Shown here: positions 24,758 to 33,056 of the stretch, piece after piece | Position numbering within the stretch: the stretch's first letter is position 1 | Layout: each line of letters starts with the position of its first letter | NCBI GenBank assembly: GCA_031550725.1 | Contig: JAVBOH010000006.1 | Coordinates: 1 to 64,000 of the forward strand | Length of the DNA stretch: 64,000 nt | Direction: 5' to 3' | Source of the DNA: UBA946 sp031550725 | GTDB lineage: Bacteria > Bacillota > Clostridia > Oscillospirales > Ruminococcaceae | Notes under the pieces: model-generated | What the model saw: the letters and a program-made list of their open reading frames with translations, nothing else | What the model was told of the DNA's origin: nothing | Database searches by the model: none | Position numbers and translations under genes: made by a program

Positions 24758-25658
24758 ATTCATCAGTCCTTATTATTTTTTTTAACCTGCCGATATTTTC
24801 ATTATCAAGAAAAACTATATATTCAAAGCTTTTTATATCAAAAGCTTTTTCAATTATATTTTCCATACTGTCTGCATGAACAGTGGCTATTATCTTCACA
24901 CCACTGTTTACAGCAGTCATTAAGGCTTTACTGTCATTTATATTACCTATTTCATCACACACGATAATCTGCGGTGACATCACACGTACGGCTGTTTCAA
25001 TGCCGTCTGATTTGTTATATCCATCGAAAACATCTGTATTAATGCCAATATCATTCTGTGGTATGCCTTTATAAACTGCACCGATTTCTCCACGCTCATC
25101 GATAACTGATACCTTGTATTTGTTGCCAAGGTGTCTGCACAAATCACGCAGAATGGTTGTTTTTCCGCTTGATGGTAACCCTGCTATCAAAAGTGAATGT
25201 ATACCACCACCATAAATATTATGATAAATTTCATCAGAGCAGTTAAAAACCTGACGCGCGATACGAAAATTCAATCCACTTATATTTTTTATAGAGTTTA
25301 TATCATTACCTGAAAATACAGCAGTACCGCAAATACCTATTCTATGTCCACCCTGCACTGTGATAAACCCATTTGATATCTCACGGTGAAAACTATGCAC
25401 AGAATACTGGCATATCGCCTCAAACATTTCCTGTATTTCTTTATCTGTCATAATTATTGTGTTGTCTTTTATGGTGTATGTTAGTTCACCATTTTCAGCA
25501 AGATACTTTATACCTCCGCCAAATATTATAGCCACAGGACGACTAATCCTTAAACGTATTTCATACATTTTATCTATGTATTGCAAATTCATTTTAGACA
25601 CTGCATTTTTAAGCCTTGCACATAGATATTGCATATAAGTATTATTTTTTTCCATCAT
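24678..25658 (-). CDS. spoIIIAA: Stage III sporulation protein AA (ATPase)
   Basis: This 326-residue secretion-type ATPase has the Walker A loop AGLPSSGKTTILRDL near residue 170, a Walker B region PQIIVCDEIGN near 232, and ATVHADSMENII near 260. It is thought to power assembly or transport of the SpoIIIA channel in the mother cell. It is first in the operon behind a sigma-E-like element (25689-25696). The C-terminus runs 80 bases into spoIIIAB and is about 20 residues longer than the Bacillus protein, possibly after loss of an earlier stop. Confidence 0.95.
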   Translation of the reverse strand: MMEKNNTYMQYLCARLKNAVSKMNLQYIDKMYEIRLRISRPVAIIFGGGIKYLAENGELTYTIKDNTIIMTDKEIQEMFEAICQYSVHSFHREISNGFITVQGGHRIGICGTAVFSGNDINSIKNISGLNFRIARQVFNCSDEIYHNIYGGGIHSLLIAGLPSSGKTTILRDLCRHLGNKYKVSVIDERGEIGAVYKGIPQNDIGINTDVFDGYNKSDGIETAVRVMSPQIIVCDEIGNINDSKALMTAVNSGVKIIATVHADSMENIIEKAFDIKSFEYIVFLDNENIGRLKKIIRTDEYVKSSRMRINNNDNCDDRKLFFVSTE

Positions 25659-25688
25659 TTTTTCAATCCTTTATGTTTTGTATAATCA

Positions 25689-25720
25689 ATTGTATGCGGT
25701 AAAGGACAAGTATAGAACAA
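25689..25720 (-). promoter_or_regulatory. Sigma-E-like promoter of the spoIIIA operon
   Basis: On the minus strand CATACAAT (25689-25696) matches the sigma-E -10 consensus, about 31 bases before the spoIIIAA ATG. The upstream region TCTATAC gives only a partial match to a sigma-E -35 box. The extended 11-mer CCGCATACAAT recurs upstream of the DacF-like gene at 34249-34259. Confidence 0.6.
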
Positions 25721-25751
25721 AAAAAATTCCCCTGATTTCTCAGGAGAATTT
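25718..25751 (-). terminator. Terminator of der-plsY-gpsA
   Basis: Stem AAATTCTCCTGA / TCAGGGGAATTT (one wobble or mismatch) with a 4-base loop and eight T residues on the minus strand. It begins 18 bases beyond the gpsA stop codon. Confidence 0.85.
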
Positions 25752-25768
25752 ATATATATTATATTCAG

Positions 25769-26773
25769 TTATTTTACCCATATCTGCTCTGTTTCATGCT
25801 TTTTAGGTCTTGCCATAAGAGTTTTTATAGCTTCCTTAGGGTCCATGTTATTCGATAATACATTATAGCACTGCTCTGTTATTGGCAGCTCAACACCAAG
25901 CTTTTGTGAAAGTTCATAGGCAGCTATTGTGCAGTAATAACCTTCAACAGTACCAACTTTCTTAACAGCTTCATCAGGAGTTAATCCCTCGCCGATAAGT
26001 ATACCAGCACGTCTGTTGCGGCTATGCATACTTGTGCAGGTAACAATCAAGTCGCCAATGCCTGTGAGTCCTGCAAATGTTTCTATCTTAGCACCCATTG
26101 CAGCACCAAGTCGTGCAATTTCAGCAATACCTCTTGTCATTAGTGCAGCCTTAGTATTATCGCCATAACCCATGCCATCACAAATTCCAGCACAAAGAGC
26201 AATAATATTTTTTAGAGAGCCGCCAACCTCACAGCCTATAATATCATCATTAATATAAACTCTGAAACAACTGTTTGAAAGGATACTCTGAACATAATCA
26301 GCATGCTTAAATTCCTTTGATGCAACAACAATTGTTGTCGGGACACCCATGCCAACTTCCTCAGCATGAGATGGACCTGTCAGAATAACAATCGGTGAGT
26401 TCGGAAGTTCTTCGCTTAAAACTTCACTCATTCTCTTGTATGTCTGAGCTTCAAGCCCTTTGCTTGTATTAAGAATAATAGTTTCAGGCTTAACAAGCGG
26501 TGCAATTTGCTTTGCAACACTTCTCACAAAACCTGTTGGTATACCAATTAAAATAACATCACAATCACTAACAACAGAAATATCAGTTGTCAGCTTAATG
26601 CTGTCATTAACCTTAACACCTGGAAGCTTTTGCTTATTTTCACCATCCCTGCGAATATCATCAATTTCATTTTGAAAAGCAGTCCAAACAGTAATATCAT
26701 GACCGAATTTATCAAGCATTACAGCCAATGCAATTCCAAATCCACCCATACCAAGAACAGTAAACTTAGCCAT
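25769..26773 (-). CDS. gpsA: NAD(P)-dependent glycerol-3-phosphate dehydrogenase
   Basis: GpsA reduces dihydroxyacetone phosphate to sn-glycerol 3-phosphate for phospholipid synthesis. The 334-residue protein has the Rossmann loop LGMGGFGIALA near residue 7, LNTSKGLE near 105, GPSHAEEV near 138, and the catalytic-domain segment GSLKNIIALCAGICDGMGYG with the conserved lysine. The ATG at 26773 (AAGGAG ten bases before) gives the standard length; an upstream in-frame start would overlap plsY by 68 bases. The real start overlaps the plsY end by eight bases. Confidence 0.96.
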   Translation of the reverse strand: MAKFTVLGMGGFGIALAVMLDKFGHDITVWTAFQNEIDDIRRDGENKQKLPGVKVNDSIKLTTDISVVSDCDVILIGIPTGFVRSVAKQIAPLVKPETIILNTSKGLEAQTYKRMSEVLSEELPNSPIVILTGPSHAEEVGMGVPTTIVVASKEFKHADYVQSILSNSCFRVYINDDIIGCEVGGSLKNIIALCAGICDGMGYGDNTKAALMTRGIAEIARLGAAMGAKIETFAGLTGIGDLIVTCTSMHSRNRRAGILIGEGLTPDEAVKKVGTVEGYYCTIAAYELSQKLGVELPITEQCYNVLSNNMDPKEAIKTLMARPKKHETEQIWVK

Positions 26774-27461
26774 TATCATTACTCTCCTTATCATTTTTCT
26801 TTTTATTAAAGAGTTTATTTTCAGTGCCAGCACGTAGTCTTGATATATTTGCTCTATGCATGTAAATCAAGACAGCACTTGTTAAAATAACAAGACCTGT
26901 TAAAATCAATGATTGATTAATAGGCATATGACGAACAAAAAAGTTTAGAATAAAAGTTAATATCGGATAAAAAATCGCTGCGGAAATTGAACCGACAGAA
27001 ACATATTTAGTAGTAAGTGAAATCACCAGAAAAAATGGAATTATAATACCGAATGTCAGTGGGTCAATAACTATAAGTATTGATGATGAAACAAGTACTC
27101 CCTTACCACCCTTAAAGCCATAATAAACAGGGAAAACATGACCGATGATAGCAGAAAAACCTGCAATATAACCAATACATTTCCTTGTGAAATCGTCACT
27201 AACATCAAATCCAAACAGCTTGAAAATTAATATACTCAGTATTACAGCAATAACACCTTTTGCCAAATCACCAATAAGTGTTAAGACCGCAGGACCTTTG
27301 CCATAACACCGCAAGGTATTTGTAAGACCTGCACTTTTACTGCCATGCTCTCTGATATCCTCACTTTTAAGAATTCTTACAACTATTATAGCAGAATTGC
27401 AGCTGCCAAACAAGTATGAAATTATTACAGATATAACACCTGCTAAAATTATATTCAGCAT
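26766..27461 (-). CDS. plsY: Acyl-phosphate:glycerol-3-phosphate acyltransferase PlsY
   Basis: PlsY transfers an acyl group from acyl phosphate to glycerol 3-phosphate, the product of the next gene gpsA. The 231-residue membrane protein has the motifs SYLFGSCNSAIIV, HGSKSAGLTNTLR and GHVFPVYYGFKGGKGV, and five or more helices. The second motif (GSKSAGLTN) differs from the common GSGNxGATN. The C-terminus is a charged tail (KKKNDKESNDNG). No strong ribosome-binding site precedes the ATG. Confidence 0.94.
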   Translation of the reverse strand: MLNIILAGVISVIISYLFGSCNSAIIVVRILKSEDIREHGSKSAGLTNTLRCYGKGPAVLTLIGDLAKGVIAVILSILIFKLFGFDVSDDFTRKCIGYIAGFSAIIGHVFPVYYGFKGGKGVLVSSSILIVIDPLTFGIIIPFFLVISLTTKYVSVGSISAAIFYPILTFILNFFVRHMPINQSLILTGLVILTSAVLIYMHRANISRLRAGTENKLFNKKKNDKESNDNG

Positions 27462-27528
27462 ACGATATAACTATGCTTTCAAAAGAAAGCTGTCCCCTTT
27501 CGGAAATTAATCTAAAAATAATTATTGA

Positions 27529-28860
27529 TTATTTATCGTCATTCTTTCCACGTTCTCTAACTACAAAACGAACTGGTGTACCTGAAAGACCAAATGTCTG
27601 ACGAATTTGATTTTCAAGATATCTCTGATATGAAAAATGGAACAAATCAGCCCTGTTAACAAAAACAACGAATGTCGGCGGACGAGTTGATGCCTGTGTC
27701 ATGTAGTAAATCTTCAGCCTCTTGCCCTTATCAGATGGCGGCTGAACACGAGTTGTCGCATATGCAAGAACATCATTAAGCATACCAGTTGTAATACGCA
27801 TACAATTCTGTGCATTTACACTGTTTATAAGCTCAAACAGCTGATTTATACGCTGACCTGTCTTTGCAGAAATAAACACAAACTGCGCATAAGACATAAA
27901 ACTGAATGCATTTTCAAGGTTCTTTCTGTATTCTTCCATAGTATGAGTATCTTTTTCAATAGCATCCCACTTGTTTACAGCAATAATACAGCCCTTGCCC
28001 TGTTCGTGAGCATAACCAGCAACCTTTGAATCCTGTTCAGTAAATCCAACCTCAGCATCAATAACAATAACGCATACATCAGCATTATCAACAGCCATAT
28101 AAGCACGCAAAACGCTATAATGCTCGATTTTTTCTAGCACCTTTGATTTTTTGCGAATACCAGCAGTATCAATGAAAACATATTTACCGGTTTCATTTTC
28201 AATTATAGTATCTGTTGCATCACGAGTAGTTCCTGCAATGTTTGAAACGATAACACGTTCCTCACCTGCAATTTTATTGATAAGCGATGACTTTCCAACA
28301 TTAGGCTTGCCGATAACAGCAACCTTAATGTATTCATCATCATAATCTTCACTAAAATCATCTGGGAAGTACTTAAATATTTCATCAAGCATATCACCTG
28401 AACCATGACCATGAACAGCAGACAGTGGTATCGGGTCGCCAAGACCAAGATTATAAAACTCATAAAATTCAGCAGGCGGTTCACCAACACTATCACACTT
28501 GTTTACACAAAGCACAATAGGCTTTCCGCTTTTCATAAGTATAGTTGCAACATCATAGTCATTTGCGGTAACGCCGCTTCTCATGTCAGTCAAAAACACG
28601 ATAACATCTGCTTTTTCAATAGCAATTTCAGCTTGACGGCGCATTTGAGAAAGAATTACATCATCCGAATTAGGTTCAATACCGCCTGTATCAACAAGCA
28701 TAAACTCCTTGTTTCTCCACTCGCATTTCGAGTAAATTCTATCTCGTGTAACACCAGGGGTGTCCTCAACAATCGAAAGTCTTTTACCTATAAGTTTATT
28801 AAACAGTGTGGATTTTCCGACATTCGGACGTCCAACAACTGCCACGATTGGTAGTGCCAT
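27529..28860 (-). CDS. der: Ribosome-assembly GTPase Der (EngA)
   Basis: Der is an essential GTPase in 50S subunit assembly. The 443-residue protein has two G domains, each with a P-loop (GRPNVGKSTLFNKL near residue 8 and GKPNVGKSSLINKI near 180), G3 motifs DTGG and DTAG, and NKCD / NKWD specificity motifs. A C-terminal KH-like domain follows. The ATG at 28860 has GGAG eight bases upstream; the GTG at 28866 is not needed. The order DUF512-der-plsY-gpsA is conserved in Clostridia. Confidence 0.97.
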   Translation of the reverse strand: MALPIVAVVGRPNVGKSTLFNKLIGKRLSIVEDTPGVTRDRIYSKCEWRNKEFMLVDTGGIEPNSDDVILSQMRRQAEIAIEKADVIVFLTDMRSGVTANDYDVATILMKSGKPIVLCVNKCDSVGEPPAEFYEFYNLGLGDPIPLSAVHGHGSGDMLDEIFKYFPDDFSEDYDDEYIKVAVIGKPNVGKSSLINKIAGEERVIVSNIAGTTRDATDTIIENETGKYVFIDTAGIRKKSKVLEKIEHYSVLRAYMAVDNADVCVIVIDAEVGFTEQDSKVAGYAHEQGKGCIIAVNKWDAIEKDTHTMEEYRKNLENAFSFMSYAQFVFISAKTGQRINQLFELINSVNAQNCMRITTGMLNDVLAYATTRVQPPSDKGKRLKIYYMTQASTRPPTFVVFVNRADLFHFSYQRYLENQIRQTFGLSGTPVRFVVRERGKNDDK

Positions 28861-28899
28861 TTTCACATCTCCATTCCAAACACAAGGAACTATTTTGTA

Positions 28900-30204
28900 T
28901 TAGCATTCAACACCTAAAATAGCATCCAAAAGGTCGTAACCGTCATTATCAGTCAGACGGATTTTTATATCAAGTGCCTTTTCAACATCAGAAATCGTCA
29001 TATCATCTAAGAAAAGGTCACTGTCTTTCTTAATCATAGAGCTTGACAATAGAAGCGTATCACTCAGCATTTTTCCTTTAAGCTGAGAAATAATGTCCTG
29101 CCCTGTAAGTAATCCCGATACAGTTATAGTATCGCCAAAAAAATTATTTATAACAGGATATACATCACATTTTATATTCTGCCACTTATTTTGCACCATA
29201 GAACTTAAGTCACAGATAAATTTATATGATGCCATACCAGTTGCAATAGTGACGTGTCTGTCAGCATAGGTTTCATCAGCATTATCAAGCGCATCAGCAA
29301 ACTCGTCATATAATGAACGAAGCATACCAACGCCATTCTCATACTGACAATAATCCTCATATTCATTACCCTTAGGAAAATCGATACCGGCAGTCAGATA
29401 AAATTCATCCGATGCAAAAACAAGTCTTGTATCATACTTTTCAAGAAAATTCTTTTGATATTTATGAATAATATCAAGTGTGTGCAGAGCACCAACTTTA
29501 TCAAAACGTTCAAGCGGATATAATCCATCACGAAATTTTGTAAGTCCAACAGGCACAACAGCAACACTTTGAATATTTGGCATAAGCTTGTCCAAATCAT
29601 CAAGTGTACGCTCAAGTTCTTTGTCATCATTAATGTGCGGACACAAAACAATCTGACAATTCATTTTAATTTTAGCATCGCTAAATTGCTTTAAATAGTT
29701 AAGCTTCTCCCCTGCAAAACGATTATTCATCATCATGCAGCGAAGTTCAGGGTTTGTGGTATGTACAGAAATGTTTATACCAAGTTTCATATTAATAATT
29801 CTGTCAACATCATTCTGATTAAGATTTGTAAGTGTAACATAATTGCCCTGTAAAAAAGAAAGCCTTGCATCATCATCTTTGAAATACAGTGTTTCACGCA
29901 TATCAGGCGGCATCTGGTCAATAAAACAAAAAATGCATTTATTGCAGCAGCTTTGCTTATTATCCATTAAAAACGACTCAAATTCAAGACCTAAGTCATC
30001 ATATTCACTCTTGACAACAGTAAATGTCATTTCAATATTATCACGTAAAACATCAATTCGCACTTCAATTTCAGCAGAATAATACATATAATCAAGTACA
30101 TCAGAAATATTATGACCATTAACCGAAATAAGAATATCACCAGCAAGAAGTTTCACCTTGTCAGCGTGAGAATTTTTAATAATCCCTGTGATTTCAACAG
30201 ACAT
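28900..30204 (-). CDS. DUF512 radical-SAM-like protein with N-terminal PDZ domain
   Basis: This 434-residue protein starts with a PDZ-like domain (about 1-70, GDILISVNGHNISDVLDYM), then a Cys-rich motif CCNKCIFCFIDQMP near residues 86-99 (CxxxCxxC-like radical SAM cluster site) and the conserved GNYVTLTNL and NISVHTTNPELR segments before the C-terminal DUF512 domain. Such proteins are conserved next to der in Clostridia; the reaction is unknown. AAGGA lies nine bases before the ATG. Confidence 0.92.
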   Translation of the reverse strand: MSVEITGIIKNSHADKVKLLAGDILISVNGHNISDVLDYMYYSAEIEVRIDVLRDNIEMTFTVVKSEYDDLGLEFESFLMDNKQSCCNKCIFCFIDQMPPDMRETLYFKDDDARLSFLQGNYVTLTNLNQNDVDRIINMKLGINISVHTTNPELRCMMMNNRFAGEKLNYLKQFSDAKIKMNCQIVLCPHINDDKELERTLDDLDKLMPNIQSVAVVPVGLTKFRDGLYPLERFDKVGALHTLDIIHKYQKNFLEKYDTRLVFASDEFYLTAGIDFPKGNEYEDYCQYENGVGMLRSLYDEFADALDNADETYADRHVTIATGMASYKFICDLSSMVQNKWQNIKCDVYPVINNFFGDTITVSGLLTGQDIISQLKGKMLSDTLLLSSSMIKKDSDLFLDDMTISDVEKALDIKIRLTDNDGYDLLDAILGVEC

Positions 30205-30230
30205 CTGCAATGTTCCTTTCAAATCCTATG

Positions 30231-30268
30231 AAAAAAGCTAGAGAGGGATTACTCCAACTCTAGCTTTT
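30231..30268 (-). terminator. Terminator after rpmF
   Basis: Stem AAAAGCTAGAG / CTCTAGCTTTT around a 14-base loop, with TTTTTT following on the minus strand. It lies 16 bases after the rpmF stop and just upstream of the DUF512 gene. Confidence 0.85.
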
Positions 30269-30283
30269 GAAGATTAACGCAAA

Positions 30284-30466
30284 TTATGCATCCTTCTTAA
30301 TTACTTCAACACCCTTGTAGAATCCGCAATTCTTACAAACCTTATGAGGAGCAGCAAGCTCTCCACAATTAGAGCATCTGCATAGTGCAGGAGCATCTAA
30401 CTTCCAAACGGAAGAACGTCTTTTATCACGTCTAGCTTTGGATACCTTTCTCTTTGGTACTGCCAT
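30284..30466 (-). CDS. rpmF: 50S ribosomal protein L32
   Basis: This 60-residue protein has the L32 N-terminus AVPKRKVSKARRDKRRS and two zinc-binding pairs (Cys31/Cys34 and Cys44/Cys47), so it is the zinc-containing type. AAGGAGG lies eight bases before the ATG at 30466. It is encoded with DUF177 (YceD), the usual partner of rpmF. Confidence 0.97.
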   Translation of the reverse strand: MAVPKRKVSKARRDKRRSSVWKLDAPALCRCSNCGELAAPHKVCKNCGFYKGVEVIKKDA

Positions 30467-30486
30467 ATTTGGCACCTCCTTATCTT

Positions 30487-30930
30487 TTAACCATTACAGT
30501 TACATTCATTAAAATTCAAATCAGTTCCGCAATGCAGACAAAGGCCAGCGCAGTCATCCTTACAGAGCATCTTTGAAGGCAGCTGCAATAATACATCCAT
30601 TATGACAAGTTCGTCTAAGTCAAGCTGATCAGGAGCAACAATATACTCATCATTATCAGTGTTAAGAGAACGAACAAGAATATGCTCGAACTCAAACGAA
30701 TAATCACGATCAAACATGGCTAAACATCTGTCACATTCAGCATTCATTATAAATGAAGCGCAAAACTTCAACATAACGATGCCTGCATGATTAAATACAG
30801 AACCCTTAACAGTTATAGGGTAATTAAAACTATAACCCTTAATATCTACAAGCTTTTCAGTATCGATAGAATAATCAATCTCTTGCTTTTCACCGACAAT
30901 TTCATAAAGCTGCTTTAAGCGTATAACCAT
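30487..30930 (-). CDS. DUF177/YceD family protein
   Basis: This 147-residue protein belongs to the YceD/DUF177 family, encoded before rpmF in most bacteria and linked to 23S rRNA/ribosome biogenesis. It has the conserved AECDRCLAMF segment near residue 68 and a Cys-rich tail with five or more cysteines (CKDDCAGLCLHCG) of the type expected to bind zinc. Start ATG at 30930 follows GGGGTG. It has its own strong promoter at 30957-30985. Confidence 0.92.
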   Translation of the reverse strand: MVIRLKQLYEIVGEKQEIDYSIDTEKLVDIKGYSFNYPITVKGSVFNHAGIVMLKFCASFIMNAECDRCLAMFDRDYSFEFEHILVRSLNTDNDEYIVAPDQLDLDELVIMDVLLQLPSKMLCKDDCAGLCLHCGTDLNFNECNCNG

Positions 30931-30956
30931 AGTACACCCCAAACATAACAAAAAAT

Positions 30957-30985
30957 ATTATAACATACTCCATAAAATATGTCAA
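30957..30985 (-). promoter_or_regulatory. Promoter of DUF177-rpmF
   Basis: TTGACA (30980-30985), a 17-base spacer and TATAAT (30957-30962) on the minus strand, 26 bases before the DUF177 start. Perfect consensus fits a ribosomal-protein operon. Confidence 0.9.
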
Positions 30986-31027
30986 TACCTTTGAAGAAAT
31001 TTATTTTTGTTTAAATTTAAATACGAA

Positions 31028-31438
31028 TTACTTTACAGAAAACTTAGCAACGCTCTCTGGAAGATCTTCGATGTTAGCAGAAACTGTAAGAGTGATTTCA
31101 ACTTCTTCACCAGAAAGTTTATCAAGCTTAGCAAGTAAAGCACCAAGTCCCTCATAGTCAGCACCGCCAACCTTAAGGATAGCATCAACAAATACATTCT
31201 TGATATCGTAGTTGCCAGCAAGCATACCAGCTACAAGTCCGTAGAAAGCTTCAAAAGAGTAGATGTTGTAGAATTCTGTATCTACAATTCTAACGCTTGT
31301 GCTAACATCATAACGTAGCTTAGTGCCCTTATCGATACAAACAACATAACCCTTTGTATCCTTTACAGCTGTATTAATCATATCAATTAAGATTTTTGTT
31401 TTACCTGTACCCTTAGTTCCTGTAATAATTTTTACCAT
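31028..31438 (-). CDS. Small P-loop protein of unknown function
   Basis: The 136-residue protein starts with a Walker A loop (TGTKGTGKT, residues 5-13) and has a Walker-B-like strand NVFVDAIL near residue 80. It then has an Asp/Glu-rich helix and strand (LDKLSGEEVEITLTVSA). It is too short for a full ATPase and I cannot name its family; similar proteins are sometimes annotated as PilT-like or ATP-binding in Clostridia. Start ATG at 31438 has AAAGGA 11 bases upstream. It stands between pgi and DUF177. Confidence 0.75.
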   Translation of the reverse strand: MVKIITGTKGTGKTKILIDMINTAVKDTKGYVVCIDKGTKLRYDVSTSVRIVDTEFYNIYSFEAFYGLVAGMLAGNYDIKNVFVDAILKVGGADYEGLGALLAKLDKLSGEEVEITLTVSANIEDLPESVAKFSVK

Positions 31439-31463
31439 AATAATGACCATCCTTTCATTTTTG

Positions 31464-31489
31464 GGTGTTTACACGATAAAGTGTAAACC
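31464..31489 (-). other. Hairpin upstream of the P-loop gene
   Basis: Stem GTTTACAC / GTGTAAAC with a 6-base loop, extended by flanking G-C pairs, in the 150-base gap between pgi and the P-loop gene. It has no T tail in either direction; it may be a leader structure. The rest of the gap shows nothing clear. Confidence 0.4.
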
Positions 31490-31588
31490 ATAAATTCAAA
31501 GCAAGCTTAAACCTATTAACCCACATATGCCGATTAAGGCAAGTTATAATTAACATCTTTACGATGATAATTGACTTTGCATTAGGTA

Positions 31589-32944
31589 TTAGCCGATTTT
31601 TGCCTCTAGCTCAGCTTTTTTAGCCTCATAACCAGGCTTACCAAGTAGAGCAAACATATTGTTCTTGTAGCTTTCAACACCAGGCTGGTCAAATGGGTTA
31701 ATTCCAAGCATATAGCCGCTTACAGCGCAAGCTTTTTCGAAGAAATAAACCATATAGCCAAAGCTCTTTTCGGACAAATCATCAAGCTCAAGAACGATAT
31801 TAGGTACACCGCCATCTGTATGAGCAATGATTGTACCTTCCATAGCTTTTCTGTTTACAACAGACATATTCTGACCAGTAAGGAAGTTTAGTCCATCAAG
31901 ATTAGAAGCATCTGGTTCTAGTAAAAAGTCTGATTTTGGCTTTTTAATATCAACAACAGTTTCAAACAAAATCTTTGAACCCTCTTGAATGAACTGTCCC
32001 ATTGAATGCAAATCTGTCGAGAAAGTTACAGCAGATGGGAATATACCTTTATTCTCCTTACCCTCGCTCTCGCCGAACAACTGCTTAAACCATTCAGACA
32101 TCATAGTGAAGCTTGGGTCATATGAAACAAGAAGTTCAATAGACTTATTCTTCTTTGAATGCAGAATATTTCTCAAAGCAGCATATTTATAGCAGTCATT
32201 ATTATCAAAATCAGCAGTTAAAGCATCCTGTGCAGCTTTTGCACCAGCAATAACAGCATCAAGGTCGCATCCCGCAACAGCCATAGGCAAAAGACCAACA
32301 GCAGTCAGAACAGAATATCTTCCGCCGATATCATCAGGAACAACGAAAGTCTTGTACTTCTTCTTATCAGCTAAATCCTTTAGTGTACCCTTTTCCTTAT
32401 CAGTAGTACAATAAATTCTCCTATCCGCTTCTGATTCATCATCCTTGTGCTTCTTGTAAAGCAAGTCACGGAACACTCTGAATGCAAGTGCAGGCTCAGT
32501 AGTAGTACCAGACTTAGAAATTACATTAATACAAAAGTCTTTACCCTCACAAATGGACACAACTTCATTCAAATATGTAGGACTGATGTTGTTACCAACA
32601 AAATAGATATCAGGTGTATTCTTCTTCAAATTGTTGTAAAAAGGTGATTTAATCATCTCAATAGCAGCTCTTGCACCTAAGTATGAACCACCGATACCAA
32701 TAACAATCAAAATATCAGACTTCTGAATTTCAGCAGCAGCCTCTTTGATTTTCTCTAGCTCGTTACGGTTTTCATCCTTAGTATAGTATTCAGTTGGCAA
32801 GTTTATCCAGCCAAGAAATTCTTTACCAGCACCTTTGCCGCCCATTAATGTAGCAGCAGCAGCTTCAGCCTGACCTTTTGCCTCGTTCATTTCATCGGCA
32901 GTAATGAAATTCTCCAAATATTTAGTATTTAATTTTAATGACAT
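31589..32944 (-). CDS. pgi: Glucose-6-phosphate isomerase
   Basis: Pgi interconverts glucose 6-phosphate and fructose 6-phosphate in glycolysis. The 451-residue protein fits the short Firmicute type, with IGIGGSYLGARAAIE near residue 83, VISKSGTTTEPALAFR near 140, GGRYSVLTAVGLLP near 208, and a C-terminal QPGVESYK motif. GGAGG lies nine bases before the ATG. It has its own promoter at 32978-33006. Confidence 0.97.
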   Translation of the reverse strand: MSLKLNTKYLENFITADEMNEAKGQAEAAAATLMGGKGAGKEFLGWINLPTEYYTKDENRNELEKIKEAAAEIQKSDILIVIGIGGSYLGARAAIEMIKSPFYNNLKKNTPDIYFVGNNISPTYLNEVVSICEGKDFCINVISKSGTTTEPALAFRVFRDLLYKKHKDDESEADRRIYCTTDKEKGTLKDLADKKKYKTFVVPDDIGGRYSVLTAVGLLPMAVAGCDLDAVIAGAKAAQDALTADFDNNDCYKYAALRNILHSKKNKSIELLVSYDPSFTMMSEWFKQLFGESEGKENKGIFPSAVTFSTDLHSMGQFIQEGSKILFETVVDIKKPKSDFLLEPDASNLDGLNFLTGQNMSVVNRKAMEGTIIAHTDGGVPNIVLELDDLSEKSFGYMVYFFEKACAVSGYMLGINPFDQPGVESYKNNMFALLGKPGYEAKKAELEAKIG

Positions 32945-32977
32945 TAAAAAATTCCTCCAAAAATAATTCCTATATTA

Positions 32978-33006
32978 ATATTACTATAAATCCAGAAATT
33001 TTGCAA
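32978..33006 (-). promoter_or_regulatory. Promoter of pgi
   Basis: TTGCAA (33001-33006), a 17-base spacer and TAATAT (32978-32983), 33 bases before the pgi start codon on the minus strand. A moderate match. Confidence 0.6.
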
Positions 33007-33056
33007 GATTTTTTATAAACAATACCCTTTAAACTTCAAGTTTTATTTATTTTCTA

